Origin: Parcubacteria group bacterium
GTDB taxonomy: Bacteria; Patescibacteriota; Minisyncoccia; Phycocordibacterales; Phycocordibacteraceae
NCBI GenBank assembly: GCA_028286825.1
Contig: JAQBQV010000005.1
Location: forward strand, 1 to 46,512
Direction of reading: 5' to 3'
Length of the DNA stretch: 46,512 nt
Of this stretch, positions 1-9,103 are shown piece after piece (position 1 is the stretch's first letter; each line of letters starts with the position of its first letter). The notes beneath the pieces were generated by a model that ran no database searches, had not been told where the DNA came from, and saw only the letters and a program-made list of their open reading frames with translations. The position numbers were made by a program, and so were the translations under genes.

Positions 1-552
1 TTTCCCGGCGAAGAGCCAGTTGATCGGGGTCACATGAAGCCATGAAAGAATGTTGAAGTCGCCGCAGACAATAGTTCGTTGTGTAGAATCGAGATGTGCG
101 AAGGCTCTTTGGAGTTCTTCAAGTCTCCAGAGCGGATGACCAAGTATTAAATGAAGACAGAACACCCGGACGACGCCTGACTGCGTTGAGACATCGGCAT
201 AGATACCATTACGATTACGGATTTTGGAAAAATGAAACGGCCTTAAGAGGCGTACGGCGAGTCGTGTGCGAAAAGGTAACGCGTCTTGATAGTCGCGGAA
301 GGGGATGGTCTCTTCCTTCAGGATCGGAAATTTAGAAAGTATGACATTGTATCCAGGATAAACCGCGTATGGAAAGATGCGCTCGACGTCAGTCACATAA
401 GCGAGGTGATACTTCGTTGCTTTTAGTTTAGTGAGCATTTCGGTTGGAACTTCCTGCAAGCAGAAAATATCGAAATCACTACCCGTGACATACTCAAAAG
501 CAGCATCAACTTCTTTCGAGCGGAAAAGCATGTTCCAAGAATAAATTTTCAT
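1..552 (-). CDS. Endonuclease/exonuclease/phosphatase (EEP) family protein, C-terminus beyond the window edge
   Basis: Translated by hand from ATG at complement 552: MKIYSWNMLFRSKEVDAAFEYVTGSDFDIFCLQEVP...IVCGDFNILSWLHVTPINWLFAGK; EEP motifs LQE and GDFN; open to position 1, so absent from the ORF track. Confidence 0.8.
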   Translation of the reverse strand, partial: MKIYSWNMLFRSKEVDAAFEYVTGSDFDIFCLQEVPTEMLTKLKATKYHLAYVTDVERIFPYAVYPGYNVILSKFPILKEETIPFRDYQDALPFRTRLAVRLLRPFHFSKIRNRNGIYADVSTQSGVVRVFCLHLILGHPLWRLEELQRAFAHLDSTQRTIVCGDFNILSWLHVTPINWLFAGK

Positions 553-559
553 ATCTCCA

Positions 560-1417
560 TTATGCACGATGCCATGCCCCAAACTCTTCTTTGGTGAGTC
601 CACGTAGCTCGAGCGAGATGAGGGCAGTCATGACATCTCCGACATCTGCACTTACACGACGGAGGATCTCGTCGCGCGTCTTCGGTTCCTCGAGCATAGT
701 CCATATAACCAGTTCAGTGCCCTCAAGGTCACTCGGCGCATTCATGATGTCAGCTGACTCGCGAGGAGTGATCTTAAGCGCTTCAAGGATGTGAAGGGGC
801 TCGCTCACTAGGGTGGCTCCAAGGCGGATGAATAGATGGCTGCCAAACGAGTGTGGATCGCCGATGCGATGGGGGACGCAGAGCAGGTCACGATTGTACT
901 CACTTGCGAGCCGGGCGGTAATGAGGGTACCTGACTTCTCGCCAGCCTCAATCACTAGAACTGCATCTGAAAGCCCGGCCATAAGACGATTCCTCTCCGG
1001 GAAGTAATGGATTCGGGACGCTTCGTCCTGTGCGTACTCTGAGAGAAGTCCGCCACCTTTTTCGATGATTTCTTTTGCAAACGTACGATTGCTGCGCGGG
1101 TATATCACGTCATCACCAAGACCCGAGCCAGGTACTGCAAGGGTGTGGAGCCCAGCAGCGAGCGCGGCTTTGTGTGCGCACGTGTCAGTCCCAAGCGCCA
1201 AACCGCTCACAATAGAGATTGGATAGCCCGAAAGACCGCTGATTAATTTCTGGCACGCCTCTTCACCATAGCGGGTCATTGCACGACTCCCGACGACCGT
1301 GAGGAGCTTGGTGCCGGGCAAAGGCAGCTGGCCACGCATCCACAGCTGGTTAGGAGGCTGGGGTATTTGGAGAAGCTGCTTGGGCCACTGGCTCTTCGGT
1401 AACTCACGAACGTCCAT
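560..1417 (-). CDS. dprA: DNA processing protein DprA
   Basis: VVGSRAMTRYGEEA...SIVSGLALGTDTCAHKAAL...GGGLLSEY...FPERNRLMAGLSDAVLVIEAGEKSGTLITA; start placed at MDVREL with TATACT 7 nt upstream; longer ORF N-terminus looks spurious. Confidence 0.9.
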   Translation of the reverse strand: MDVRELPKSQWPKQLLQIPQPPNQLWMRGQLPLPGTKLLTVVGSRAMTRYGEEACQKLISGLSGYPISIVSGLALGTDTCAHKAALAAGLHTLAVPGSGLGDDVIYPRSNRTFAKEIIEKGGGLLSEYAQDEASRIHYFPERNRLMAGLSDAVLVIEAGEKSGTLITARLASEYNRDLLCVPHRIGDPHSFGSHLFIRLGATLVSEPLHILEALKITPRESADIMNAPSDLEGTELVIWTMLEEPKTRDEILRRVSADVGDVMTALISLELRGLTKEEFGAWHRA

Positions 1418-1501
1418 ATAAAGTAGTATAGCTAAAAATTTTACAGGGTATAAACGGGGTGGTATCTTCAAATTCGATTGATTTTTCACAAGGAGAGACG
1501 C

Positions 1502-1738
1502 ATGACGTTGCATTGCCCTAACTGTGGTTCCCCATTTGCTACTCCGCACAACGATGGCGATCCGTGTAGATCGTGTAAACAGGTATCGCCAAAACCAGCA
1601 GCCGATATTCCCGACTGTACGTGCGTTGGTCTCGGGTTTTTGATTCTCGGGGTCGGTCCGTTTGAACCCATCCAGGCAAATCCCGCATGCCCCGAGCACG
1701 GCGCTGAATTCATGCAACGTCTTTTGCTCTCCTCTTAA
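1502..1738 (+). CDS. Small zinc-ribbon-like hypothetical protein
   Basis: MTLHCPNCGSPF...PCRSCKQ, CxxC pairs; aaggag Shine-Dalgarno; terminator right after the stop. Confidence 0.65.
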   Translation: MTLHCPNCGSPFATPHNDGDPCRSCKQVSPKPAADIPDCTCVGLGFLILGVGPFEPIQANPACPEHGAEFMQRLLLSS

Positions 1739-1745
1739 ACCACGG

Positions 1746-1785
1746 CGCCGCGACCAGCAGGGTCGCGGCGAATTGTTTTATTTAT
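1746..1785 (+). terminator. Intrinsic terminator
   Basis: cgccgcgacc-agcag-ggtcgcggcg followed by a T-rich run. Confidence 0.8.
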
Positions 1786-1805
1786 TTGATATACTACTCA
1801 GCATT

Positions 1806-3074
1806 ATGCTCGACATTAAATTTATTCGGGAGAATGCGGAGCTTATTAAAGCGGGCGCCACTAAGAAGCGTATGGAGGTTGATATTGATCGGCTCTTAAT
1901 TGTTGACGATGAGCGCAAATTGATTCGTCAGGAGCTTGATGCTAAGAAGGCTGAACAGAACCGACGCAGCAACGAGATCCAGCTTTTGAAAGACGCTGAG
2001 CGGGAGAAGGTGATCGAGCAAATGAAGCATCTCAAAGACGGTATGGCCGAGAGCGAGGAACGACTTAAGGGCGTGATGGAGGAATGGCAGCGGCTCATGC
2101 TTACCGTGCCCAATATTCCTGATATGTCTGTCCCAGACGGTGAGAGTGATGCTGACAATATGGAAGTGAAGAAGTGGGGTGAACCTACCGTTTTTGATTT
2201 TGAACCAAAAGATCACGTCACCTTGATGACGAATCTCGGCATTGCCGACTTCGAGCGTGGTACGAAGGTTGCTGGTTTCCGCGGGTACTTTCTACGAGGT
2301 GATGGAGTGCTTCTTGCAAATGCCGTGTGGCAATTGGCTCTAAAACATTTTACTGCCAAAGGTCTTGAGCCACTTCTCGCGCCATCGCTTGTTCGTCGCG
2401 AAGTCTTCATGGGTAGCGGGTATTTGCCGCAAGGGGAAGAGGATCTCTATAAGACACAAGACGGCGACTATCTTGCTGGTACCGCTGAGGTAGCAACCAT
2501 GGGGTATTACATGAACGAGACCGTTGATCTTGAAAAGCTACCAATACAGTTTCTCGCATTCTCTCCTTGCTTTAGGCGCGAAGCGGGCGCACATGGGAAG
2601 GACGTTCGTGGGCTTATTCGCGTACACGAGTTCTTTAAGTGGGAGCAGGTTGTTCTCTGTAAGGCTGAGCACGACGAGACCGTAAAGATGCATGAGTGGC
2701 TAAATCGCAACACCGAAGAGTTTATCGAATTACTCAACATCCCTTATCACACGGTTGCCAATTGTGGCGGAGACCTCGGCCTCGGCCAGGTAAAAAAGTA
2801 TGATATCGAGCTATGGGTGCCTGGCGAGCAGACATATCGCGAAATAAGCTCCGCCTCGTACTTCCACGACTTCCAGACAAGACGACTAAACATTCGCTAT
2901 CGCGATGCAGAGGGCGAAATGAAGTTTGCTCACTCGCTTAACTCAACCGCAATTCCAACCCCGCGCATTCTCGTTTCAATCATAGAGAACTATCAACAAG
3001 CAGACGGTACGATTAAAGTGCCTCAGGCTCTCATCCCTTATGTCGGCAAGGACGTCATCGGGGGAGCGAGGTAG
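1806..3074 (+). CDS. serS: Seryl-tRNA synthetase
   Basis: MLDIKFIRENAELIKAG coiled-coil N-terminus; class II motifs FRREAGAHGKDVRGLIRVHEFFKWE and LNSTAIPTPRILVSIIENYQ. Confidence 0.95.
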   Translation: MLDIKFIRENAELIKAGATKKRMEVDIDRLLIVDDERKLIRQELDAKKAEQNRRSNEIQLLKDAEREKVIEQMKHLKDGMAESEERLKGVMEEWQRLMLTVPNIPDMSVPDGESDADNMEVKKWGEPTVFDFEPKDHVTLMTNLGIADFERGTKVAGFRGYFLRGDGVLLANAVWQLALKHFTAKGLEPLLAPSLVRREVFMGSGYLPQGEEDLYKTQDGDYLAGTAEVATMGYYMNETVDLEKLPIQFLAFSPCFRREAGAHGKDVRGLIRVHEFFKWEQVVLCKAEHDETVKMHEWLNRNTEEFIELLNIPYHTVANCGGDLGLGQVKKYDIELWVPGEQTYREISSASYFHDFQTRRLNIRYRDAEGEMKFAHSLNSTAIPTPRILVSIIENYQQADGTIKVPQALIPYVGKDVIGGAR

Positions 3075-3876
3075 CGATCGGTTGCGTAATCGGCGGCGTC
3101 TTCGCCGCCGCCGCATCTTGATCCTCGTCGGCGTCCTTTTCGTCATTTTGATTGGCGATGGGATCTACGAACTCCATCAACCTTTTGCTCGTATCACGCA
3201 GGTCCATATATTTGGCGCTGACGAATCGCTTGCTGCTACAGCGCTCTCGGCTATGCGAGGGACCTATCTCGGTATCATCCCACGCGATTCCACCCTCTTC
3301 TATCCGGAAGACAAAATTCGCGAAGCGATTTTGAAAGGTAACCCTGATATTGCTGCGGTCTCATTGTTCCGCAATGGACTCAATGGCCTTTCTATCAGGG
3401 TTGATATGCGCGTCCCAATCGCTCGCTGGTGCGGCCGCTCGCCGACTCAAGGCGTTGAGGAATACTGTTATATATTTGATTCGAGCGGTCTTATTTATGC
3501 AGTCTATGCTTCAAGTACACCGACGCTGAACACATTTAAACTATACGCACCGCTTGTGGGAGAGGTAGAAGAACCTTTACAAGCCACCATTGCTGAAGCT
3601 CACACCTTGCCTGCGACGTTCGACTTCGCTCGTCAGGTGGGGACGCTCGGATCAGTGGTCGCACGTATTCGACTGCATGATGGAGAAGTTGATGACATTT
3701 TGACAAATGGTACACGCATTTCTTACGTACTCGGTGAAGAGAAGGCTGCGTATACCGCTCTGGTTTCAGCACAGGCAAATAGTAACCTTGTCGATGGGTC
3801 GGTGGAGTACATTGATCTTCGATTCGGAAGTAAAGTCTATGTAAAAAGAAAAGGAGCAGCAAGCAATGAGCTGTAG
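3040..3876 (+). CDS. FtsQ/POTRA-like cell division membrane protein
   Basis: Basic N-terminus, single TM, then POTRA-like segment ITQVHIFGADESLAATAL. Confidence 0.5.
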   Translation: MSARTSSGERGSDRLRNRRRLRRRRILILVGVLFVILIGDGIYELHQPFARITQVHIFGADESLAATALSAMRGTYLGIIPRDSTLFYPEDKIREAILKGNPDIAAVSLFRNGLNGLSIRVDMRVPIARWCGRSPTQGVEEYCYIFDSSGLIYAVYASSTPTLNTFKLYAPLVGEVEEPLQATIAEAHTLPATFDFARQVGTLGSVVARIRLHDGEVDDILTNGTRISYVLGEEKAAYTALVSAQANSNLVDGSVEYIDLRFGSKVYVKRKGAASNEL

Positions 3877-3909
3877 GCAGCTTACTGCAATTTCTGATAC
3901 GGTATCAAA

Positions 3910-4890
3910 ATGAAGTCATTTTGGAACAATCTATCTAAACCATTTTTTGTAATGGCACCGATGGCGGACGTCACTGACGCCGCCTTCCGCTCCCTCGTAG
4001 CCTTGCGAGGAGCCCCTGACGTATTTTGGACCGAATTCGTCTCAGCTGATGGGGTCTACCATACGCGCGAGATAGGGAAGTTGAAGGATGAGGAGAACCC
4101 GCTAATGCGGGATTTCATAAAGAGCGACGCTGAGAAGCCTATTGTGGCACAGATCTTCTCTAGTAATCCGGAGAATATCGCTTACGTGACCAAGCTCGTC
4201 GCTAAGCTTGGCTTTGACGGCGTCGATATCAATATGGGCTGCCCTGATCGCACTATTGAGAAGCAGGGTTGTGGGGCCGCAATGATTAAGACACCAAAAC
4301 TCGCTCAAGAGATCATTCGTGCTGCCCAGGTGGCTAGCGACATGCCCGTTTCAGTAAAGACGCGTGTTGGCTATAACAAAGAATCACTCGATGAGTGGCT
4401 ACCTGCACTCCTAGAGACACATCCGGCAGCAATCACACTTCACTTGCGCACTAGAAAAGAGATGTCGCTCGTGCCCGCGCAGTGGGAGCTAATGCAAAAG
4501 GCCGTCGAGATCCGTGACCGACTGAACCCGGCAGTGCTCCTCATTGGAAATGGAGACGTGCTGGATCTTGAAGATGCGAAGATGAAAGTAGCAGAGTCTG
4601 GTTGTGACGGAGCGATGATTGGCCGCGGAATGTTCGGTAACCCGTGGGTCTTTGCAGGTAGAAAACCAGAAGACACGCCGCTCGAAGAAAAGCTTGCGGC
4701 ACTTGTTGAGCTGGCTCACGGCTTTGAGAGGCTTACTCCGCCCAAAAACTTCTCTATCTTGAAAAAGCATATCAAGGCATTCGTGACTGGTTTTGATGGC
4801 GCAGCAGAGCTGCGTGCTCGGTTGATGGATGCTCAAAATGCGCCCCAAATAGAGGGCATTGTAACCTCACTTGACAAAGTAGTGTTATAG
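3910..4890 (+). CDS. tRNA-dihydrouridine synthase
   Basis: MAPMADVTDAAFR, GVDINMGCPDRTIEKQGCGAAMIK, VSVKTRVG, GNGDVLD, GAMIGRGMFGNPWVF. Confidence 0.92.
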   Translation: MKSFWNNLSKPFFVMAPMADVTDAAFRSLVALRGAPDVFWTEFVSADGVYHTREIGKLKDEENPLMRDFIKSDAEKPIVAQIFSSNPENIAYVTKLVAKLGFDGVDINMGCPDRTIEKQGCGAAMIKTPKLAQEIIRAAQVASDMPVSVKTRVGYNKESLDEWLPALLETHPAAITLHLRTRKEMSLVPAQWELMQKAVEIRDRLNPAVLLIGNGDVLDLEDAKMKVAESGCDGAMIGRGMFGNPWVFAGRKPEDTPLEEKLAALVELAHGFERLTPPKNFSILKKHIKAFVTGFDGAAELRARLMDAQNAPQIEGIVTSLDKVVL

Positions 4891-5012
4891 AATGCAGAAT
4901 GTAGGTATCCGGGCTTGAGCCGTCTCCTCAACTGTGCTCGCCCCGATGTGGAGAGAGTGCTTGATTTGTCGCCTCACAGCGCCATTTCCAGGAAGCATTT
5001 TTTCCACTTCTT

Positions 5013-5041
5013 CCGGCGCCCTGTGCGCCGGTTTTTTTTAT
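5013..5041 (+). terminator. Intrinsic terminator upstream of dnaX
   Basis: ccggcgc-cctgt-gcgccgg followed by an 8-T run. Confidence 0.85.
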
Positions 5042-5082
5042 TTATCTATACGAGTAACACTCTCTCGCGGTATACTTTTGTC

Positions 5083-6111
5083 ATGGCGCACCAGTCTCTT
5101 TATCGGATCCACCGCCCAGCAACGTTTAGCGACGTTGTGGGACAGGAGCAGGTGACGAAGCCACTTGAGGAAGCGGCTAAGAGCAAGTCGATCGGTCATG
5201 CATACCTTTTTGCCGGTAGCCGCGGGCTTGGTAAAACAAGTGTGGCGCGCATTTTTGCAGCCGCTATTGGTTGTACCGGGAATGACCTCTACGAGATCGA
5301 TGCCGCGAGTAACAATAGTGTCGAGGACATTCGCACCCTCACTGAGGGCGTGTACACACTCCCGTTTAACTCAACGTACAAGGTGTACATTCTCGACGAA
5401 GTGCACATGCTCTCGAAGGGCGCGTGGAACGCATTTCTTAAAACCCTTGAAGAGCCGCCAGCTCATGCTGTCTTTATCTTAGCGACGACTGAGCTCGAGA
5501 AGGTACCCGAGACTGTCCAGTCGCGATGCCAGGTGTTTGAGTTTAAGAAGCCAAACCGCTCGATGCTTGCGAAAATGGTAGCGGCAGTGGCACAGAAAGA
5601 AGGGTATGCACTCGCAGCTGACGCCAGTGATCTGATTTCAATGCTTGCTGGGGGTTCGTATCGCGATGCGCTCTCAGTACTCCAAAAGGTGATCGCAGGG
5701 ACTGACGATACGTCGATTTCGCGCGAGGTAGTCGAGGCAGCCACAGGCGCGCCCAAGCGAGAGCAGGTGCACGCTCTCCTCGCGGCTCTTTCCGCGAAGG
5801 ATCAGGCAAAGGCGCTGACAGCGGTCGAAACGGCTGCTAAAGGAGGTGCTGACATGAAGCTGTATCTTGAGCTGGTGCTTGAAGCGCTTAGGACGGTACT
5901 TCTCGTGCGCTATGCACCAGATTTACGATCGCAGCTTGAAGCGGAGTTTGGTAGTGACGAACTGACAGCACTCGATAAATTTGCCAAGGCGGAGGGTATC
6001 ACTCACAAGACTTTGCTTGCCTTTCTTACTGCCGCAGATCGGATTCGCTATGCGCCTATTCTTGCACTACCGCTCGAGCTTGCGGTACTTGAACTCTTTT
6101 CAGTCGCATGA
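5083..6111 (+). CDS. dnaX: DNA polymerase III gamma/tau-type subunit
   Basis: MAHQSLYRIHRPATFSDVVGQE, GSRGLGKTSVARIF, EIDAASNNSVEDIR, VYILDEVHMLSKGAWNAFLKTLEEPP; TATACT-N6-ATG. Confidence 0.93.
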   Translation: MAHQSLYRIHRPATFSDVVGQEQVTKPLEEAAKSKSIGHAYLFAGSRGLGKTSVARIFAAAIGCTGNDLYEIDAASNNSVEDIRTLTEGVYTLPFNSTYKVYILDEVHMLSKGAWNAFLKTLEEPPAHAVFILATTELEKVPETVQSRCQVFEFKKPNRSMLAKMVAAVAQKEGYALAADASDLISMLAGGSYRDALSVLQKVIAGTDDTSISREVVEAATGAPKREQVHALLAALSAKDQAKALTAVETAAKGGADMKLYLELVLEALRTVLLVRYAPDLRSQLEAEFGSDELTALDKFAKAEGITHKTLLAFLTAADRIRYAPILALPLELAVLELFSVA

Positions 6112-6911
6112 CGAACGATTTGGGGCGTTGGGTCATAGTAATCATTGTCGCCGGGGCGTCAGCGGGTGGACTCTACTATGAATATCAGAGCATGCGGCCG
6201 TGCGTACGTCCGGTTGAATATGCAATTGGAGCAGTCGATCCGCGCTTTGGCGTCAGCACATCGACGCTTATGACTGAAGCGGCGCTTGCGGGAGCGATTT
6301 GGAACGAAGCAGCCGGTAAGTCGGTGCTCGTTTATGATCCCGAGGCCAAGATGAAAATAAATTTTGTATATGATGAGCGTGAGGCTAATGCGAAGAAGGG
6401 AAGTCAGATAACCCTTGAGCAAGATGCTCTTGATGCTGAACGTTCTCGAATCGATACTCTCGAAGCGCAGTTTAAGTCGAGACAAGACGCGTATAACAGC
6501 AGAGTCAAGATACTAAACGCTCGCGGCGGCGCAACGAAAGAGGAGGCAGTTCAGCTCGACGCGGAAAAGGCGTCGTTACAACAGCTTGCAAGCACAATAA
6601 ATTCGGGGGTAGCTAGCTACAACGCGGCCGTAAAAGCGCTAAATGGGACCGTTAATGAGTACAATAGAAGCGCCGGCCGCACCTTTGAAGAAGGTCAGTA
6701 CGTGCGCGACTCCGCTGGCGAGCGTATCAATATTTTCGAATTTATCGGGACGACACAACTCGAACGGGTTTTGGCACATGAGTTTGGCCACGCGATTGGC
6801 CTTGACCATAATGACAATCCAAAGTCGATTATGGCGGCAAAGAACGAGAGCGGTAACTTGGTCCCGACCAAGGACGACCTGGCCGCACTCGCCACCCTCT
6901 GTGGGGCTTAA
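6108..6911 (+). CDS. Membrane-anchored matrixin-like metalloprotease
   Basis: HEFGHAIGLDH (HExxHxxGxxH) plus N-terminal TM; start overlaps dnaX stop. Confidence 0.75.
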   Translation: MTNDLGRWVIVIIVAGASAGGLYYEYQSMRPCVRPVEYAIGAVDPRFGVSTSTLMTEAALAGAIWNEAAGKSVLVYDPEAKMKINFVYDEREANAKKGSQITLEQDALDAERSRIDTLEAQFKSRQDAYNSRVKILNARGGATKEEAVQLDAEKASLQQLASTINSGVASYNAAVKALNGTVNEYNRSAGRTFEEGQYVRDSAGERINIFEFIGTTQLERVLAHEFGHAIGLDHNDNPKSIMAAKNESGNLVPTKDDLAALATLCGA

Positions 6912-6941
6912 AAGCTGAGGGGATTAATGCTAAAGTCTAGA

Positions 6942-6967
6942 AACTGGAGGCTTCGGCCTCCAGTTTT
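6942..6967 (+). terminator. Intrinsic terminator
   Basis: aactggaggc-ttcg-gcctccagtt then tt. Confidence 0.8.
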
Positions 6968-7040
6968 GGGGGATCGTCTAATGGTAGGACACCAGCCTTT
7001 GAAGCTGAGAATCTTGGTCCGATTCCAAGTCCCCCAGCCA
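6967..7040 (+). tRNA. tRNA-Gln (anticodon TTG), CCA encoded
   Basis: tgggggatcgtctaatggtaggacaccagcctttgaagctgagaatcttggtccgattccaagtcccccagcca; acceptor tggggga/tccccca. Confidence 0.93.
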
Positions 7041-7058
7041 ATCGCCTATACTACGTAC

Positions 7059-7685
7059 ATGAATAAAATCGGGGAAGGGTACTACTACACTGTATACGAA
7101 ATGAGTCCAACTCGAGTGATGAAAAAAGAAACAAGTTATGAGAGTAAACTTGCGAAGCTTCAGAGTTGGTATGGGAATGATTCGCGGTTACTCGAAGAGA
7201 AAATATCTCACCTCGAAGAATCGTCGAAAAAGTCAATTGCACTTTCAAAACGACTTGCAGAGACGCCAGAGTTAAAGGCTGTATTAGGTAATCCTATGTT
7301 CGTCAATGACAGTGAGTACGAACAAGACAAGGCCACGTTGTTGGAATCGTTTCTTGATCAGGAAAACTTCCTACCCTTGCTTCACGAATACATACAAGCA
7401 AACTTTCTGCTTTGGGCTTTTGGATATGGGGACGTCGTCCATAACTTTACTTTCAATGCAGGAGTATCAGTCGTAACTAACAAGGTTATACTTCTGGACT
7501 TCAATGAGCTAACGCAAGATAAGGAGTCAATAGCTAAAGATATTGAAACCCAAAAATGGACAAATCAGGCTTCAATGCTTGGGCTAAAGCGTAAGTACCC
7601 TGATTTATATTCCCAAGTGGAAGCGCTCTTCGGATCAGGTTTTAACATAGATAATGTAGACAAATATTGGGCTAGCCGTTGCTAA
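7059..7685 (+). CDS. Hypothetical protein, possibly protein-kinase-like fold; first unit of the cassette array
   Basis: MNKIGEGYYYTVYEM glycine-rich start, ILLDFNEL DFG-like motif; TATACT-N6-ATG; stop followed by R1 repeat. Confidence 0.7.
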   Translation: MNKIGEGYYYTVYEMSPTRVMKKETSYESKLAKLQSWYGNDSRLLEEKISHLEESSKKSIALSKRLAETPELKAVLGNPMFVNDSEYEQDKATLLESFLDQENFLPLLHEYIQANFLLWAFGYGDVVHNFTFNAGVSVVTNKVILLDFNELTQDKESIAKDIETQKWTNQASMLGLKRKYPDLYSQVEALFGSGFNIDNVDKYWASRC

Positions 7686-7689
7686 GTTT

Positions 7690-7716
7690 GTTCCAACATC
7701 GTCCCAGACGGCCAGC
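7690..7716 (+). repeat. R1 cassette repeat copy 1
   Basis: gttccaacatcgtcccagacggccagc. Confidence 0.9.
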
Positions 7717-7720
7717 AGCT

Positions 7721-7847
7721 TAGTTTTAGTATCGAACGACCACGACAGGTCGAATATCTAAGCCGACAATTGGTAGGTGTCTAAAAGCGTCCTAGACGGA
7801 TCAAAAATCAGAAGTGAGTAAATAGGCTACAATTTTAGTTCGATTCC
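7721..7847 (+). repeat. R2 repeat copy A (~127 bp)
   Basis: tagttttagtatcgaacgaccacgacaggtcgaatat...ttagttcgattcc; near-collinear with 11378-11505. Confidence 0.9.
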
Positions 7848-7946
7848 AAGACGCCCGGTAGCAATTGACATTTAACCAAAAAGATATAATTTGCATTCAG
7901 GGGAATGTACAAAATCCAGATGGATAACTTTTTGACAGGAATACTC

Positions 7947-8522
7947 ATGAAAACATACGAGGTGGAAATCAAAGTTGAACATACGGAAAACCAGCGTCTC
8001 GAGTTACTCCAGAAATTTTTGGAGCTTTGTTTCGTTGATAATGGCGTCGTGTCGCAACAAGACCGCTACACCAAAGCAGTACTATCGCAGTACGGCGATC
8101 CTAAGGCGTTCGATATTGAGCGTTATCGCTCCGAAGACAGCAAGTTTTTCTTTACCAAGAAGGACTGGGAAGTAGAGGGCGGCAAGCCTGTCCGGAAGGA
8201 GGATGAGCGCGAAATAACGCGGAGGGAATTCGATGTAGCAATCGCCGGCCATCCCAATGCGCTCAAAATCATCAAAGACAGACACAGGTTCAAAGCATCG
8301 TTTGAAGGCATAGACATCAGCCTTTCAATCGACAGTGTGAAGTTCGACCACTCCCCCTCGGTGAGACACTTCATGGAACCAGAAATCCTCGTCGAAGATA
8401 AAGCCAGGGTGCAAGAGACGAAGGAGTTTCTTCGTCGATTTGTTTCATTCTTGCTGGATATACCAACGTCGCAGATAGTCGAAGCTCCCGGCATGTTCGC
8501 AATGGCATTCAAGAAGCTGTAA
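7947..8522 (+). CDS. CYTH-domain-like protein (class IV cyclase/triphosphatase superfamily)
   Basis: MKTYEVEIKVE carries the ExExK motif. Confidence 0.65.
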   Translation: MKTYEVEIKVEHTENQRLELLQKFLELCFVDNGVVSQQDRYTKAVLSQYGDPKAFDIERYRSEDSKFFFTKKDWEVEGGKPVRKEDEREITRREFDVAIAGHPNALKIIKDRHRFKASFEGIDISLSIDSVKFDHSPSVRHFMEPEILVEDKARVQETKEFLRRFVSFLLDIPTSQIVEAPGMFAMAFKKL

Positions 8523-8576
8523 ATACCTGCTATGCCGAAAGACCGCATGGTTCGCCCAGCGGCCTTTTGTTTTGCC

Positions 8577-8603
8577 GTTCCAACGTCGTCCCAGACGGTC
8601 AGC
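8577..8603 (+). repeat. R1 cassette repeat copy 2
   Basis: gttccaacgtcgtcccagacggtcagc. Confidence 0.92.
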
Positions 8604-8627
8604 CCGTAAAATTGCTACAATGTGCGT

Positions 8628-9050
8628 ATGGAAGACAAACACCTCGCCGCTGCAGTAGCAATACTTAAAAGTATTCACTATATAACGCTCGCCACCGTTT
8701 GTGAGGATGGCAGCCCCTGGAATTCTCCTGTGTCAGCAACTATAGACGCAGACTTAAATTTTAGTTGGGGTTCTAATGCAGACAATATCCACTCACAAAA
8801 CATTGGAAGAGATGGCCGGGTATTTGTGGTTATCTTTGATTCAAAGGCAGCTGAAGGAACAGGAGAGGGCTTATATCTTAAAGGCACAGCAGAAGAACTT
8901 GGACAGGAAAATGATTCTATTAATAAATACCGATTTATAGCAAATCAAGCCTGGGTTAATGACGAGGCTAAGAATGAGAATGGAAGCTATAAACACGACA
9001 TTCGTGTAGAGCTTAACTTGGATTCTTTGAAGGAATCGTTCTCTAAATAA
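8628..9050 (+). CDS. Pyridoxamine 5'-phosphate oxidase-like flavin-binding family protein
   Basis: ITLATVCEDGSPWNSPVSATIDADLNFSWGSNADNIHSQNI; TACAAT-N6-ATG. Confidence 0.75.
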   Translation: MEDKHLAAAVAILKSIHYITLATVCEDGSPWNSPVSATIDADLNFSWGSNADNIHSQNIGRDGRVFVVIFDSKAAEGTGEGLYLKGTAEELGQENDSINKYRFIANQAWVNDEAKNENGSYKHDIRVELNLDSLKESFSK

Positions 9051-9077
9051 GTTCCAGCGTCGTCCCAGGCGGCCAGC
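9051..9077 (+). repeat. R1 cassette repeat copy 3
   Basis: gttccagcgtcgtcccaggcggccagc, begins at the first base after the stop codon. Confidence 0.92.
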
Positions 9078-9103
9078 AAATAAGAATTTTAAATTGTACT
9101 GAT

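Noticed and set aside
96-335. Plus-strand 79-aa ORF
   Set aside because: Lies antisense within the edge-truncated EEP-family gene, which has clear motifs.
591-1007. Plus-strand ORFs opposite dprA
   Set aside because: Antisense shadows of a well-supported dprA reading frame.
8545-8571. gttcgcccagcggcc as an extra truncated R1 copy
   Set aside because: Too short, and explained by the terminator-like hairpin accgc...gcggcctttt following the CYTH gene.
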